Shown here one piece after another: positions 10,153-19,568 of a stretch of 64,000 nucleotides of DNA. The notes under the pieces are model-generated. The model saw nothing but the letters and a program-made list of their open reading frames with translations. It searched no databases and was not told the DNA's origin. The number at the start of each line of letters is the position of its first letter. The stretch's first letter is position 1. The DNA comes from CAWGMT01 sp963823675. GTDB taxonomy: Bacteria > Planctomycetota > Planctomycetia > Isosphaerales > Isosphaeraceae. The position numbers and the translations under genes were made by a program. Where the stretch lies: assembly GCA_963823675.1 (NCBI GenBank), contig CAWGMT010000016.1:186001-250000 (forward strand), written 5' to 3'.

Positions 10153-11325
10153 TCAAGGAACCGCTTGGCGGAGCGGTTGCTTCTGCCGGTAGAGCGCCAG
10201 CGTCGCCTCACCTTTTGTTTTCAATGTGGGATCCGACTCGATCGCGTTGGCTTTCGTCTGCCAGCTCACCGCCTTCTCATACTGACCCACCTCGGCGCAA
10301 GCCGCCGCCAAGGCGCTCAAGCACCAGGCATTCTTCCATCCTGAAAGCTCGCACGCCCGTGTGGCCGCCGCCATGGCCTTTCTGCCATCGCGGTGTCTGG
10401 CGTCAGGGCACGTCGCCCAGATCCAGGCCTGGCCGCTCGCGGCGCACGAGTTCTTGGGGCCGAGCGCGACGGCCTCCTTGAAGTTGGCGAGGGCCTTGTC
10501 GTAGCGGCCCTTCGCTTTCCAGGCGAAACCGCGGCTGGTGAAGGCAGCCGCGCTTTGGGGATCAAGTCGAATTTCGAGGTCGTAGTCGATGATGGCCTTG
10601 TCGTATTCCTTCTTGGCTTGCCACGAGAGACCGCGACCGTGGTAAGCCGGGATCGCAAGCGGGTCGAGCCAGATCGCCTCGCTGAAATCGGCGATGGCTT
10701 TGTCGTACTTCCGGCTGATTCGCCAGGCGGCTCCGCGGCCGATGTAGGCAGCAATACACCTGGAATCAAGCCGGATCGCCTCGCCGTAGTCCGCAATGGT
10801 TTTTGCCAGGTCTTGCCGGGAGAACCGAATGCCCCCTCGGATACAGTAGAACGAGGCATTCCGCGGATCAAGGCGGATGGCTTGATCGCAGTCATTCAGG
10901 GCATCGTCCAGCTCGTTCTTGTCGCGACGGACAAAGGCCCGCATGGCGTGATAGAAAGCTTCTCGAGGATGGGCACGGATCTGCTCAGTGAAAAACGCGA
11001 TCGCTTGCTCGCCGAGAACCACGTCGTCTTTGCTGGCCCAACCGCCGTAGCGCTCTTCCTCGGCTTGCAGCCAGAGCAACGGTCCGTCCGTCCGCTCGAC
11101 GCGATAGAACTCGATCGTCTTGCCGCTTCGCTCAACGGGCTCGTCATCGATCTTGAGGCGGAAATTGCCGGACCTCTGCACGACCCGGCTGTTGCTCACG
11201 TCGTTCCCCGCCTGAGCGTGAACGAACGCCGGTGTACCGAGTGCCAAGACGAGCGCCAGCCCAACGACCGGAAGAACGACTTTCGGGGACAGGTCCCCAC
11301 CGCGTCTAACCCGCGCTCGGTCCAC
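10153..11325 (-). CDS. Secreted TPR-repeat protein
   Basis: A run of TPR units of ~34 aa is obvious (AIRLDPRNASFYCIRG, AIRLDSRCIAAYIGRG, AIWLDPLAIPAYHGRG and so on), giving a superhelical protein-binding scaffold. Before them is a hydrophobic signal-peptide-like stretch (VVLPVVGLALVLALG, then AFVHAQAG), so export is likely. The open frame continues upstream to an ATG at 11523, but that part translates the palindromic repeat at 11372-11462 (repeated GTQAGRL) and is not typical coding. The GTG at 11325, just before the signal peptide, is a better start, though without a clear RBS. The partner is unknown. Confidence 0.7.
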   Translation of the reverse strand: MDRARVRRGGDLSPKVVLPVVGLALVLALGTPAFVHAQAGNDVSNSRVVQRSGNFRLKIDDEPVERSGKTIEFYRVERTDGPLLWLQAEEERYGGWASKDDVVLGEQAIAFFTEQIRAHPREAFYHAMRAFVRRDKNELDDALNDCDQAIRLDPRNASFYCIRGGIRFSRQDLAKTIADYGEAIRLDSRCIAAYIGRGAAWRISRKYDKAIADFSEAIWLDPLAIPAYHGRGLSWQAKKEYDKAIIDYDLEIRLDPQSAAAFTSRGFAWKAKGRYDKALANFKEAVALGPKNSCAASGQAWIWATCPDARHRDGRKAMAAATRACELSGWKNAWCLSALAAACAEVGQYEKAVSWQTKANAIESDPTLKTKGEATLALYRQKQPLRQAVP

Positions 11326-11371
11326 ACCACCGGTGAGGCGCCGCGCGAAAATACCGTTGGCGAATTCGTCG

Positions 11372-11462
11372 TTGTGGTGCAGGCGTCCCGCCTGCGTTCC
11401 CCGTGACGGCAGGCGTCCCGCCTGCGTTCCCCGTACCGGCAGGCGGGACGCCTGCACCACAA
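11372..11462. repeat. Palindromic repeat element with 24-bp perfect terminal inverted repeats
   Basis: The left end (11372-11395) is the exact reverse complement of the right end (11439-11462). Between them is another copy of the GGCAGGCGTCCCGCCTGC core followed by CGTTCCCCGT, making three core copies at ~30-nt spacing. The element is 91 nt, has no ORF of its own, and lies just upstream of the TPR gene. It has the size and ends of a non-autonomous MITE/REP unit. Confidence 0.75.
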
Positions 11463-11639
11463 TTGGCAAAGTTATTTCCACGCGGTCCCTAACTCCCCGC
11501 ACCACCATGTCGTGCCGTGACATGCGTCAAGCTCCCTGCTGTGTTGCTCTCAATGCGCAAATATCGGCGCCAGTCGCGTCGCTCAGGAGTCCGATCAGAC
11601 TAACCACACGATACACGAGTTTTTTGAAATCCGAAGACA

Positions 11640-11669
11640 TTAACCACGAAAGACACGAAAGACACGAAA
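11640..11669 (+). repeat. Left copy of the GxxExxY-associated repeat
   Basis: The sequence begins TTAACCACGAAAGACACG and continues with the same hexanucleotide-like units. Read in frame it encodes NHERHERHE, the typical repeat-derived N-terminus of GxxExxY proteins. An inverted copy lies at 11845-11880. Confidence 0.7.
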
Positions 11670-11844
11670 TGGGACGAGAACCACAGATCCGGCGGAGCTG
11701 ACATTATCGAGCCATATGGCCTACTTCGCATCTCACCTCGCCGAAAGAGGCATCCCGTTCGTGCCCCAGCGGAAACTCCGGATCGGATACAAGGGCCGGA
11801 TACTGAAGCAGATCTACAAGGCCGACTTTGTTTGCTTCGAGCGA

Positions 11845-11880
11845 TTTCTTTCGTGTGTTTCGTGTCTTTCGTGGTTAATT
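11845..11880 (-). repeat. Right (inverted) copy of the GxxExxY-associated repeat
   Basis: The reverse complement starts TTAACCACGAAAGACACGAA and matches the left copy at 11640-11669 except for small changes. It replaces the normal 3' end of the GxxExxY remnant. Confidence 0.7.
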
Positions 11881-11955
11881 CTCTTCGATTCTCCCATTAT
11901 CGCCAAATGTCATTTAGAGGAGCGAAACCGAAAGCCGCCGCTCCTGTCCGCCCGC

Positions 11956-13473
11956 TCAAGCCAGCAATTCCTTGCGGACCTTGGCCGTGCCCTCGGGCCC
12001 GATCAGCTTGTTGTCCAGGCCTTGATAGGGATAGACGAGCCTCCAGGCATCGAGGCCCAGCAAATGCAGGATCGTGGCCTGAAGGTCGTGGATGGCGACG
12101 GGGTTCTCGGTGATGTGATAGCCTAATTCGTCGGTGGCACCCACGGTGATGCCCGGCTTGATGCCGCCACCGGCCAGCCAGATCGTGAAGCAGTGGGGAT
12201 GATGGTCGCGTCCCAGAAACTTCGAGCCGCCGCGCGCCTCGTTCATCGAGGTCCGCCCGAATTCGCCCCCCCAGACGACCAGCGTTTCCTCGAGCAGCCC
12301 GCGCCGCTTGAGATCGGCGAGCAGAGCCGCGATCGGCCGGTTGACCTCCTTGCACTTCTCGGGAAGGTGCTTGACGATGTCGTCGCCCGGCCCGGTGCCG
12401 TGGCAGTCCCAGCCCCAGTCGAAGAGCTGCACGTAGCGCACGCCCCGCTCGATCAGCCGGCGAGCCAGGAGACAGTTATTCGCAAATGACCCCACGCCCG
12501 GCTGGGCTCCATAGAGTTCCCGAATCGCTGCCGGCTCCTGCCGGATATCCATCACGTCGGGGACGGACATCTGCATGCGGAACGCCAGCTCGTACTGGCT
12601 GATACGCGTCAGGGTCTCGGGATCGCCGAACTCGGTGAGCTCATATTCATTGAGCTGCCGCAGCGCATCGAGCGTGCGGCGGCGGTCGGCGCGGTTCATT
12701 CCCTTGGGGTCGCTTACATAAAGGATCGGATCACCGACCGTGCGGCACTGGACTCCCTGATAGACGCTGGGCAAGAAGCCGGTGCTCCAGAGTGCCTTGC
12801 CGCCGGTCGGGTCGGTCCCGCCGCTGATCAAGACGACGAAGCCGGGCAGGTCCTGGTTCTCCGAGCCCAGCCCGTAAGTGACCCACGAGCCCATGGCCGC
12901 CCCACCGTTGCGTGAGGACCCCGTATACAGGAACAGCTCCGCCGGTGCATGGTTGAACTGGTCGGTATTCATCGATTTGACGATGGCAACCTCGTCGACG
13001 ACGCTGCGCAGGTTGCTCCAGAGCTCGCTCAGCATGGCGCCGCTCTGGCCGCATTTCTGGAACTTGTAGGGAGTACCCAGGAGCTTGGGATGCCCCTTGA
13101 TGAAGGCAAACTTCTGGTTCTTGAGCAGCACGTCGGGGCACGGCTGCAAGTGGTGCTTGACCAGCTCGGGCTTGAAGTCAAACAGGTCCTGTTGCGGCGG
13201 CCCGCCCGACATGTGCAGATAGATGACCCTCTTGGCCCTGGGTGCAAAATGAGGCGGCCGAGGCGCCATCGGATTGTCGGCCGATGGCACAGGCGCCTGA
13301 CCCGAGCCCGGCGGCGGCCCGCCCTTGGCCCCAGCAACCCCGTCACGACCGAGGAGCAGCCCAAGCGCGATGGCTCCCAGCCCGGTCTGCGAATGCTTGA
13401 GGAACGCGCGCCGTGTCTGCGCCCGTGCTCGCTGCATTTCCAGGGGCAGATTCCGATCGATGTCCAGCTCCAT
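11956..13473 (-). CDS. DUF1501 protein (sulfatase-like fold), exported
   Basis: A 505-aa member of DUF1501, a family expanded in planctomycetes and related to alkaline phosphatase/sulfatase folds. The N-terminus has a Tat-like twin-Arg signal (TRRAFLKHS, 20-28, then a hydrophobic GLGAIALGLLLG). Family blocks include HMSGGPPQQDLFDFKP and WGGEFGRT. ATG 13473 is chosen; the open frame reaches 13698 but overlaps the upstream gene. Only 5 nt separate it from the stop of the PSCyt/PSD1 gene, the classic planctomycete two-gene operon. The role (often guessed as polysaccharide desulfation or respiration) is not established. Confidence 0.9.
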   Translation of the reverse strand: MELDIDRNLPLEMQRARAQTRRAFLKHSQTGLGAIALGLLLGRDGVAGAKGGPPPGSGQAPVPSADNPMAPRPPHFAPRAKRVIYLHMSGGPPQQDLFDFKPELVKHHLQPCPDVLLKNQKFAFIKGHPKLLGTPYKFQKCGQSGAMLSELWSNLRSVVDEVAIVKSMNTDQFNHAPAELFLYTGSSRNGGAAMGSWVTYGLGSENQDLPGFVVLISGGTDPTGGKALWSTGFLPSVYQGVQCRTVGDPILYVSDPKGMNRADRRRTLDALRQLNEYELTEFGDPETLTRISQYELAFRMQMSVPDVMDIRQEPAAIRELYGAQPGVGSFANNCLLARRLIERGVRYVQLFDWGWDCHGTGPGDDIVKHLPEKCKEVNRPIAALLADLKRRGLLEETLVVWGGEFGRTSMNEARGGSKFLGRDHHPHCFTIWLAGGGIKPGITVGATDELGYHITENPVAIHDLQATILHLLGLDAWRLVYPYQGLDNKLIGPEGTAKVRKELLA

Positions 13474-13478
13474 GAGAA

Positions 13479-16078
13479 TCAGCCTTTGGTCAAGACGCCG
13501 TCGAGGTTCAAGAGCACGTTGGCGACCGTGGTCCAGGCGGCCAGCTCGGCCGGCTCCATCCCCGGCGGCAGCGGCCCGAGCGGTTCGGTTGCCAGAGCGA
13601 CGGCGCCGGTTTGGTCCTTGCGGTATCGTTCGTATTCGGCCGTGTAAAGCGAGACGAGCGGCTCGATTTGCTCGGGCCGCGCGGGCCGGCAAAGGCAAAG
13701 CTCTAATCCATACTGGGCGCGGCTCACGACGTCCTTGCCCCCCTCGCGCACGATCCGCCGCGCCAGGGCCTGCGCCGCCTCGACGTAAACCGGGTCGTTG
13801 AGCGTGACGAACGACTGCAAGGGCGTATTGGTCCGGGGCCGCTTGATCGCACAGATCTCACGGCTGGGCGCGTCGAACGTGGCCATTGACGGATACGGCA
13901 CGGTCCGCCGCCAGAACGTGTAAAGCCCGCGGCGGTAGCGATCCTGGCCCTGGCTGGTTGACCAGGTCCGCTCGCCGTTGAAGGCCGCCTGCCACAGCCC
14001 GGCGGGCTGGAACGGAAAGACGCTGGGACCACCCAGCTTGCGGCAGAGAAGCCCGCTACAGGCTAGAGCCTGGTCGCGCACCATTTCGGCTTCGAGCCGC
14101 ACCCGAGGCGCACGAGCCAGCCAGCGGTTCCGCGGATCCTGCTCCAGAAGCTCGGGCGCGGCCTTGGACGTCTGCCGGTAGGTCGCCGAGGTAACGATCA
14201 GCCGCAAGAGCGCCTTGGTATTCCAGCCCGATTCCCGGAAGCGTACCGCCAGCCAGTCGAGCAGCTCCGGATGGCTGGGCGGCTCGCCCTGGGTCCCGAA
14301 ATCTTCCTCGGTCTCGACCAAGCCCGTGCCCAAGATCTGTGCCCAGTAGCGGTTGACCGCTACCCGTGCCGTCAACGGGTTCTGGGGATCGATCAGCCAT
14401 CGCGCCAGCCCCAGCCGGTTCGCCGGCGCGCCGGGCGGATAAGGGTGAAGGGCCTGCGGCACCGCCGGGCGAACGATCTCGCCCGGATCCAGAAAGTTCC
14501 CCTTGTGCAGCACGCGGGTCACGCGCCGCTCTTTCTCGGGAAGCTCGACCATCACCGGCAAGGTCGGGATCTTGGGCTTCGATTTCTCCAGGGCGGCGAC
14601 CTGGTCGCGAAGCGACTTCAATTCCGGCGCGATCGTGCGGAAATGCCGCGCAGCGCCTCGCTCTGCGGCCTGGTTCGCTTGGCGGCCGCGATGTCGAGGA
14701 TGCTCAAGACCTCCTTCGGCAGGCCCTTGCGAGCGGCGGCGTTTGAAGGAACGAAGGTTGATTCCCACTTCGCCTGGGCGGCAAGAAGCGCGGGGGTGGG
14801 TGTTTCCAGTGCCTTGCGCAGCGCGGCCAGACGGGAGTCGATCTCCCGGGCCTGTGCGGTCAATTCGGGCATAGGCGCCGCGATGACCGGGCTCTCATCG
14901 GCTCGGTCGCTGTCGGCCGTCTGATTGAAGAAGGCGTAAAACTTGTAGTACTCTTCATTGGTGATCGGGTCGTACTTGTGGCTGTGGCACTTGGCGCACC
15001 CCATGGTGAGCCCCATCCAGACCTGGGCGGTGGTGTCGACGCGATCCTTGATCGCGGCCACGCGAAACTCTTCGTCGTCCGTCCCGCCCTCGGTATTGGT
15101 CATCGTGTTGCGGTGGAAGGCCGTGGCCATTCGATCGCTCTGGCTCGCGTTCGGCAACAGGTCGCCGGCGATCTGGGCGACCGTGAATCGATCGTAAGGA
15201 ACGTTGTTGTTGAAGGCGTCGATGACCCAGTCGCGATACCGCCACATGTTGGGCCTGAGCGGGTCGGACCCATAACCGGCCGAGTCGGCATAGCGCGCCA
15301 GGTCGAGCCATATCCGCGCCCAGCGCTCGCCGTAGGCTGGGTCATCGAGGAACCGGTCGACGGCCTTCTCGTAGGCGTCGGGCGCCTGATCGTGGATGAA
15401 GCGACGGACCTCCTCGGGCGTCGGAGGCAGCCCGCGCAGATCCAAACTGACCCGGCGCAAGAGTACATGGCGATCGGCCTCAGGCGAGTGTTTGAGCCCT
15501 TTTTTCTCCAGACGCGCGAGTATCCAGGAGTCGATTCCGTTACGCGGCCAGCTTGGTTCGCGCACCCGGGGCAGCGGCAGCGCGCGTGGAGCCACAAGCG
15601 CCCAGTGCCTGGCATAATCGGCGCCTTGTTCCACCCAGCGCCGCAGGATCTCGATCTCGGCCGTACTGAGCCGCCCGCCCGCTTTCCTGGGCGGCATTCG
15701 GAGCGTCTCGTCCTCTTCGGTGATGCGCAGGTAGAGCGTGCTCGAATCGGGATCGCCCGGCACGATTGCCGCGTCGCCACTTTTCAGCGGCTTGATTGCA
15801 GACTCGCGCTGATCAAGCCGCAATCCCTTGGCCCGCTTCGCCTCATCGAGACCGTGACAGGCGAAGCAGTTCTTGGCCAGGATCGGCCGGACTTCAGCGA
15901 TGAAGTCGACCTTGCCGGGCCCCGCGGCTGAGCCGTCGGCAACCGCCGGCCGCCCCATCAACCCCGCGGCCAACCCAACGGCGAGCAAAACTCCACCGGG
16001 CAGCGCGTTGCACGGAGACGAAGCTGGCAATCGGAATCGTGCTGGTCGGAGTTTGTACCACTCGATCGATGTCATCAT
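13479..16078 (-). CDS. PSCyt1-PSCyt2(DUF1549)-PSD1(DUF1553) cytochrome-like protein, one frameshift
   Basis: The ATG at 16078 follows GGAGGAAAG. An N-terminal hydrophobic segment (GVLLAVGLAAGLMG) is followed by a PSCyt1 domain with a c-type heme motif CFACH (~70), a DUF1549 domain containing a second heme motif CAKCH (~362), and, after a frame break near 14648, DUF1553 (NRYWAQILGTGLVETEEDFG, and RTNTPLQSFVTLNDP). The break falls in CTGCGCGGC; one extra base gives the continuous LRRHFRTIAPELKS. The product is ~865 aa, periplasmic/exported, and paired with the downstream DUF1501 gene. The exact electron-transfer role in the family is unknown. The upstream 160 codons of open frame overlap tRNA-Cys and are not coding. 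Confidence 0.85.
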
Positions 16079-16382
16079 TTCGCTTTCCTCCGCGCTCCAG
16101 GCATCGGCGCGGCTGATGACGGCTGGCTCGAGGCGAGGCAGGCGGGTTGAGCGTGTATCTCGATGGCGGGCAAGAACATCCTCGCGGTTGCGCTGCTGCA
16201 CCTTATTGTCGGCTTTTGCAAGCCTGCAATCAAGACTTGGAGCTCGGACGTCTATCACGGAGTCAAGATTCGATGGGTTGCCCTCTGAAAATGCCGGGCA
16301 AAGCGCGAACATCGCGCGGGGGCCCGGCGTCTTTCTGGATGCGAGGGCGAGGTTCGATTGCTGAGAAGGGGATCTGTCGCAC

Positions 16383-16453
16383 GACGCTGGAGCCAGACGG
16401 CCAGGCGGCCGGCTGCAAACCGGTCGAAGTGGGTTCGACTCCCACCGGCGTCT
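16383..16453 (+). tRNA. tRNA-Cys (GCA)
   Basis: A full cloverleaf can be drawn. The acceptor GACGCTG/CGGCGTC has a single G-U pair, the anticodon loop is CTGCAAA with anticodon GCA, and the T-arm GTGGG-TTCGACT-CCCAC is perfect. The discriminator is U73, as expected for tRNA-Cys. The 3' CCA is not encoded. It lies 305 nt upstream of, and divergent from, the PSCyt gene start. Confidence 0.9.
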
Positions 16454-16598
16454 CTGGCGGCATTGCCCATCCGAGGCGTGCCGCCGCGGTTTTTCAGGCA
16501 AGCGGCTGGTCTCGTCGGGCCCGCGGCGCGTCTGCCCCGTCTCCGGACGGTCGGCAAGGCGTGTTCCGTGCAGGGATTCGGAACCGGGGCGGGATCAG

Positions 16599-16671
16599 AT
16601 CGTGGTAGCTCAGAGGACAGAGCACCAGGCTCATAACCTGGGTGTCGCGGGTTCAACTCCCGTCCACAACA
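16599..16671 (+). tRNA. tRNA-Met (CAT), atypical acceptor stem
   Basis: The D-arm (GCTC/GAGC), anticodon arm (CCAGG-CTCATAA-CCTGG, anticodon CAT) and T-arm (GCGGG-TTCAACT-CCCGT) are intact. The acceptor ATCGTGG/CCACAAC has mismatches at 1:72 and 3:70. A 1:72 mismatch is typical of initiator tRNA, but the three G-C pairs of an initiator anticodon stem are absent. CCA is not encoded. It may be an elongator tRNA with base errors. Confidence 0.75.
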
Positions 16672-16675
16672 CGCT

Positions 16676-16698
16676 GCAGCCGGCCGAAAACCGGCTGC
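16676..16698 (+). terminator. Hairpin just after tRNA-Met
   Basis: GCAGCCGG (16676-16683) pairs perfectly with CCGGCTGC (16691-16698) around a 7-nt loop CCGAAAA, 5 nt after the tRNA end. No U-run follows, so it may be a processing or weak termination structure. Confidence 0.4.
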
Positions 16699-17103
16699 TC
16701 CGGGACGCTGAAAACGTCTCAACCACTGGGCCCGAGGGGAACGGACGGACGGATCGGTCGGCTCTCGTTCGGACTGGAGCGTTCTCGCGACGCGACAGCC
16801 GGCGGGTGCAACACGAACGGACGCCATGAAGCACGCGGATTCCGCCTCCCTTCGCCAGCGGCAAAGGAACGCCGACGGGGCGCTCGTCATGGGGTTTCGG
16901 CCCGATGCAGGCGCCTGCCGAAGCGGACCCGACCCGTTGGCCGGGCGGCTCAAGCGGGGCTCCGCGCCTGAGCGCGTGACCGCCGGACGACCCGTTCCCC
17001 GACGGCGTTTTTCGACCACGAGGTTTATTTGTCCGGCTTTTTTCCCAGCCATGACCCATGAAAGGGGCCAGCCAGCGTCGTCCGGAGGCCGGGAGGTATT
17101 GCA
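16699..17103. other. Gap between tRNA-Met and the slipin gene
   Basis: No convincing gene is seen in these ~400 nt. Open frames here have no family features and no supported start. The last 100 nt presumably carry the slipin promoter, which I cannot locate. Confidence 0.5.
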
Positions 17104-18207
17104 ATGTTCTTCTTCAAGTGGTACACGATCCGCAGCTTCGAGATGGGCCTCCACTTCCGCGACGGCGAGTTTCGCGGCCTGCTGGGCGCCGGCACGCACT
17201 GGTTCTTCGACCCCTTCGGCAAGGTCGCGGTCGAGATTGTCTCCCGGCGCGCGCCATTCCTCAAGCACGAGAAGCTGGATCTGATCGTCAAGTCCGGCGA
17301 GCTCAAGGGCTATGCCGACGTGCTTGATCTTCAGGACGACCACCGTGCGCTGGTCTGGGTCGATCGCCGGTTCGCGTGGATCCTGGCGCCAGGCCAGTAT
17401 GCGTACTGGATCGACCCGCGCCAGGTTCGTGTCGAGGTTGTCAACGCGCGCTGTGTACGGTTCGAGCACGAGGATCTCAAGGTCATCTGCCGCAATGCGT
17501 CCGCGCGAGCAGCTCGAGCTGGGCGCCGTCGGCCGCGGCTGCGTCGGGGTGCTTTTCCTCGACGGCCGCTACGTTGATACGCTTCAGCCTGGCCCCTGGG
17601 CCTTCTGGAAGGGTGCCGCGGACGTGCGCGTTGTCGAGGTTGACGTCCGCGAGGCGACGCTCGACATTCAGGGCCAGGAGATCATGAGCGCCGACAAGGT
17701 GACGCTGCGGATCAACGGTGTCGCGACGTACCGCGTCGCCGACCCGCGCCGGGCGGTCTGCTCGGCCGATGACTTTAAGCAGGCTCTCTACCGCGAGGCC
17801 CAGCTTGCGCTCCGAGCCGTCGTGGCGCTCGTGAGCTCGACACGCTCCTGGCCGACAAGGAGTCCGTGGCGACCGAGGCCGCGGCAATTCTGGCGCCGCG
17901 TGCCGACGCCCTTGGGCTTCAGATCACGGCTCTGGGCATCCGGGACCTCATCCTTCCGGGCGACATGAAGGAGTTGATGAACAAGGTAATCGAGGCCCGC
18001 AAGGCGGCGGAGGCAAACCTCATCACGCGCCGCGAGGAGACGGCCGCGCTCCGCAGCCAGGCCAACACGGCGAAGCTCCTGGCCGAGAACCCGACGCTCA
18101 TGCGGCTGCGCGAGCTCGAGGTCATCGAGAAGGTCGTCGTCAGCGGCAAGCTCAGCGTCGTCCTCGGCGAGAAGGGCCTTGCTGACCGAGTTATGAACCT
18201 CATCTGA
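17104..18207 (+). CDS. Slipin/SPFH-domain membrane protein, two frameshifts
   Basis: Band-7/stomatin-like protein. Frame 1 from ATG 17104 (MFFFKWYTIRSFEMGL...) gives the N-terminus; the sequence continues as REQLELGAVGRG..., with WKGAADVRVVEVD and GQEIMSADKVTLRING; and a third frame supplies LDTLLADKESVATEAAA then LGIRDLILPGDMKELMNKV and ARKAAEANLITRREETAA, ending in ADRVMNLI. Breaks fall near 17500 and 17824. At the second, one missing G in a GGG run restores VVGARELDTLL, which is exactly the family sequence. The reassembled protein is ~365 aa. SPFH proteins oligomerise at the inner membrane and organise lipid domains or proteases; the N-terminal hydrophobic anchor is short here. No NfeD-type protease gene is adjacent. 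Confidence 0.75.
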
Positions 18208-18643
18208 GGGCCAACTTCGCAGGCCAGTTTGAAACAGGATTCTCACCGTCGGGAGCCTTTCCTTTGGTGACGCAAGCGGGGATATCCGCTGGGTCGCCGG
18301 GGAGACAACCTCCAGGGTGACCCAGCGACAATGCCTCAATTGTTGGTTCTGAGTTTTCTGATGGAGTCGGTGGTATCATGAGCCGCTCCCGATGGGAAAA
18401 AATGGGACTGGTTGGGACGTTTTCGAAGGGTTCCAGTGCCATTGCGCGATCTTCGGCAACGAAACGCGTTGGAGATTGGCGGCGAAGTAAGCCGTCGTCG
18501 TAAGTTATTGATAATTTGGTCCTTGTGTCGTTAAGCGCGGCAGATCGCAACCAGGTAGTCCGCCAGATTTTACGTCTGTAGCGTCGGGTTGCATCGAGCA
18601 GGCTGCGGCGCCAGAAATTGGCGGCCGAGGGCCATTTTTCACT

Positions 18644-18675
18644 GTGTGGGTCAGGCTTTCGAGCCTGACCTACAC
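18644..18675. repeat. Palindromic repeat, 32 nt
   Basis: GTGTGGGTCAGGCT (18644-18657) and AGCCTGACCTACAC (18662-18675) pair with one mismatch around a 4-nt loop. GTCAGGCT...AGCCTGAC palindromes of this kind recur as dispersed repeats in planctomycete genomes (from memory). Confidence 0.6.
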
Positions 18676-19081
18676 TGGCTCTGGGTGAGCGATCACCTCC
18701 GGGCACGGAACACGCGCGATTGCTGGGTTTTGCTGACGGCGACGCTCATGCCGTGCGCACGAGGTTCGGGAGCCAAGCGTTGCAGCTCGTTAACCGGCCG
18801 TCCGCGGCAACTCGGCAACTTCACGCGGCGTGCTGCCCTCCCTTGGCTGCACCGCCCCGCTTGTCAAGTCGCGAGCGAGCCCCGGGATTTGCCGTAAATT
18901 GAATCATGCCTTGTGCTTCCACGATGCTCATGGATTCAGCGAAATTGGCTTCGTTCGGCGCATTTTCGCCGATTTCGCCCGTCCCGCTCAACTGATCGAC
19001 GTGCTTCTCCACGCCGTCAAGATAGTTGAAAGGTGCATCGACTCGTGCGTCGCTGGCTGTCATGCCCGACGCATACTGGGC

Positions 19082-19135
19082 ACATACTTGGCATAGTGGG
19101 CAGGCTTTTGCGCGTGCCAAGTATGCCAAGTATGT
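19082..19135. repeat. 14-bp perfect inverted repeat
   Basis: ACATACTTGGCATA (19082-19095) and TATGCCAAGTATGT (19122-19135) are exact reverse complements with a 26-nt spacer. The right arm also carries a tandem GCCAAGTAT duplication, and a half copy CATACTGGGCA lies just before the left arm. Confidence 0.6.
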
Positions 19136-19568
19136 ACTGAGAATGCGGTTTGACGACTGAATAACCCGTCCAACTCACCACTCCTGCCAAATCGCAACAA
19201 CCGCCCTCGGACCGGCTGCCGTCTTGACCCTCGCGTCTGCGACTTCCGCCATGATCGGCAGAATCGGGTGAAGCTGCACGAATCCGATCGCCTTGACACG
19301 GACCGGAATCTAGACTGGGGTATGGATACGGTCCGCCGTGTTACGTCAAAAAGGGCTGTTTTGAACCGGGCCTTTCTTTTGGCGTTCACTGTTTGTGAAT
19401 CCAACAACGCCTTACGCGGCGGAGTGGGAGCAGTATGTGCTGGTCCTATCGCATAACTGCTTTATGCCGGATGAATTGAGAGTCGCCAAACGAACGGTTA
19501 GAATAAAGATCCGGTCGTTGCTCGGCGGCTCGGCGTAGACGCCCTCGAAAACTCGCGCTTGACCGGGA

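Larger units (their letters stand above)
11640..11880 (+). pseudogene. Decayed GxxExxY-family gene flanked by inverted repeats
   Basis: The 5' part encodes INHERHERHE, the hallmark start of GxxExxY proteins (small PD-(D/E)XK-like proteins of unknown role). The middle, in another frame after a stop, encodes GIPFVPQRKLRIGYKGR followed by ILKQIYKADFVCFE, which is the family core. The N-terminal helices containing the GxxExxY motif itself are missing, and the protein then runs into the inverted copy of the flanking repeat instead of its normal C-terminus. The gene is therefore internally deleted, frame-disrupted and truncated. Family recognition is from memory of the conserved PFxxQ..L...YKG pattern. 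Confidence 0.65.
18208..19568. other. 1.36-kb stretch without recognisable genes
   Basis: Open frames on both strands (for example 18200-18706 minus, 18821-19129 minus) read through palindromic repeats and lack domain or codon features of genes. The stretch contains the inverted repeats at 18644 and 19082 and marks the left edge of the defence island. A ~55-codon frame at ~19363-19530 (contains PYAAEWEQYVLVLSHNCF) looks faintly protein-like and could be a gene scrap. Confidence 0.5.

Noticed and set aside
11716..12126. 136-aa open frame as a complete gene
   Set aside because: Only its first ~40 residues match the GxxExxY core; the rest is the inverted repeat and antisense of the DUF1501 gene.
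18200..18706. 168-aa open frame on the minus strand after the slipin gene
   Set aside because: It reads through the 18644-18675 palindrome, has no family features and no ribosome-binding site.
19363..19530. Short frame with protein-like content (PYAAEWEQYVLVLSHNCF)
   Set aside because: About 55 codons, no start codon with RBS and no family recognised; mentioned only as a possible scrap.
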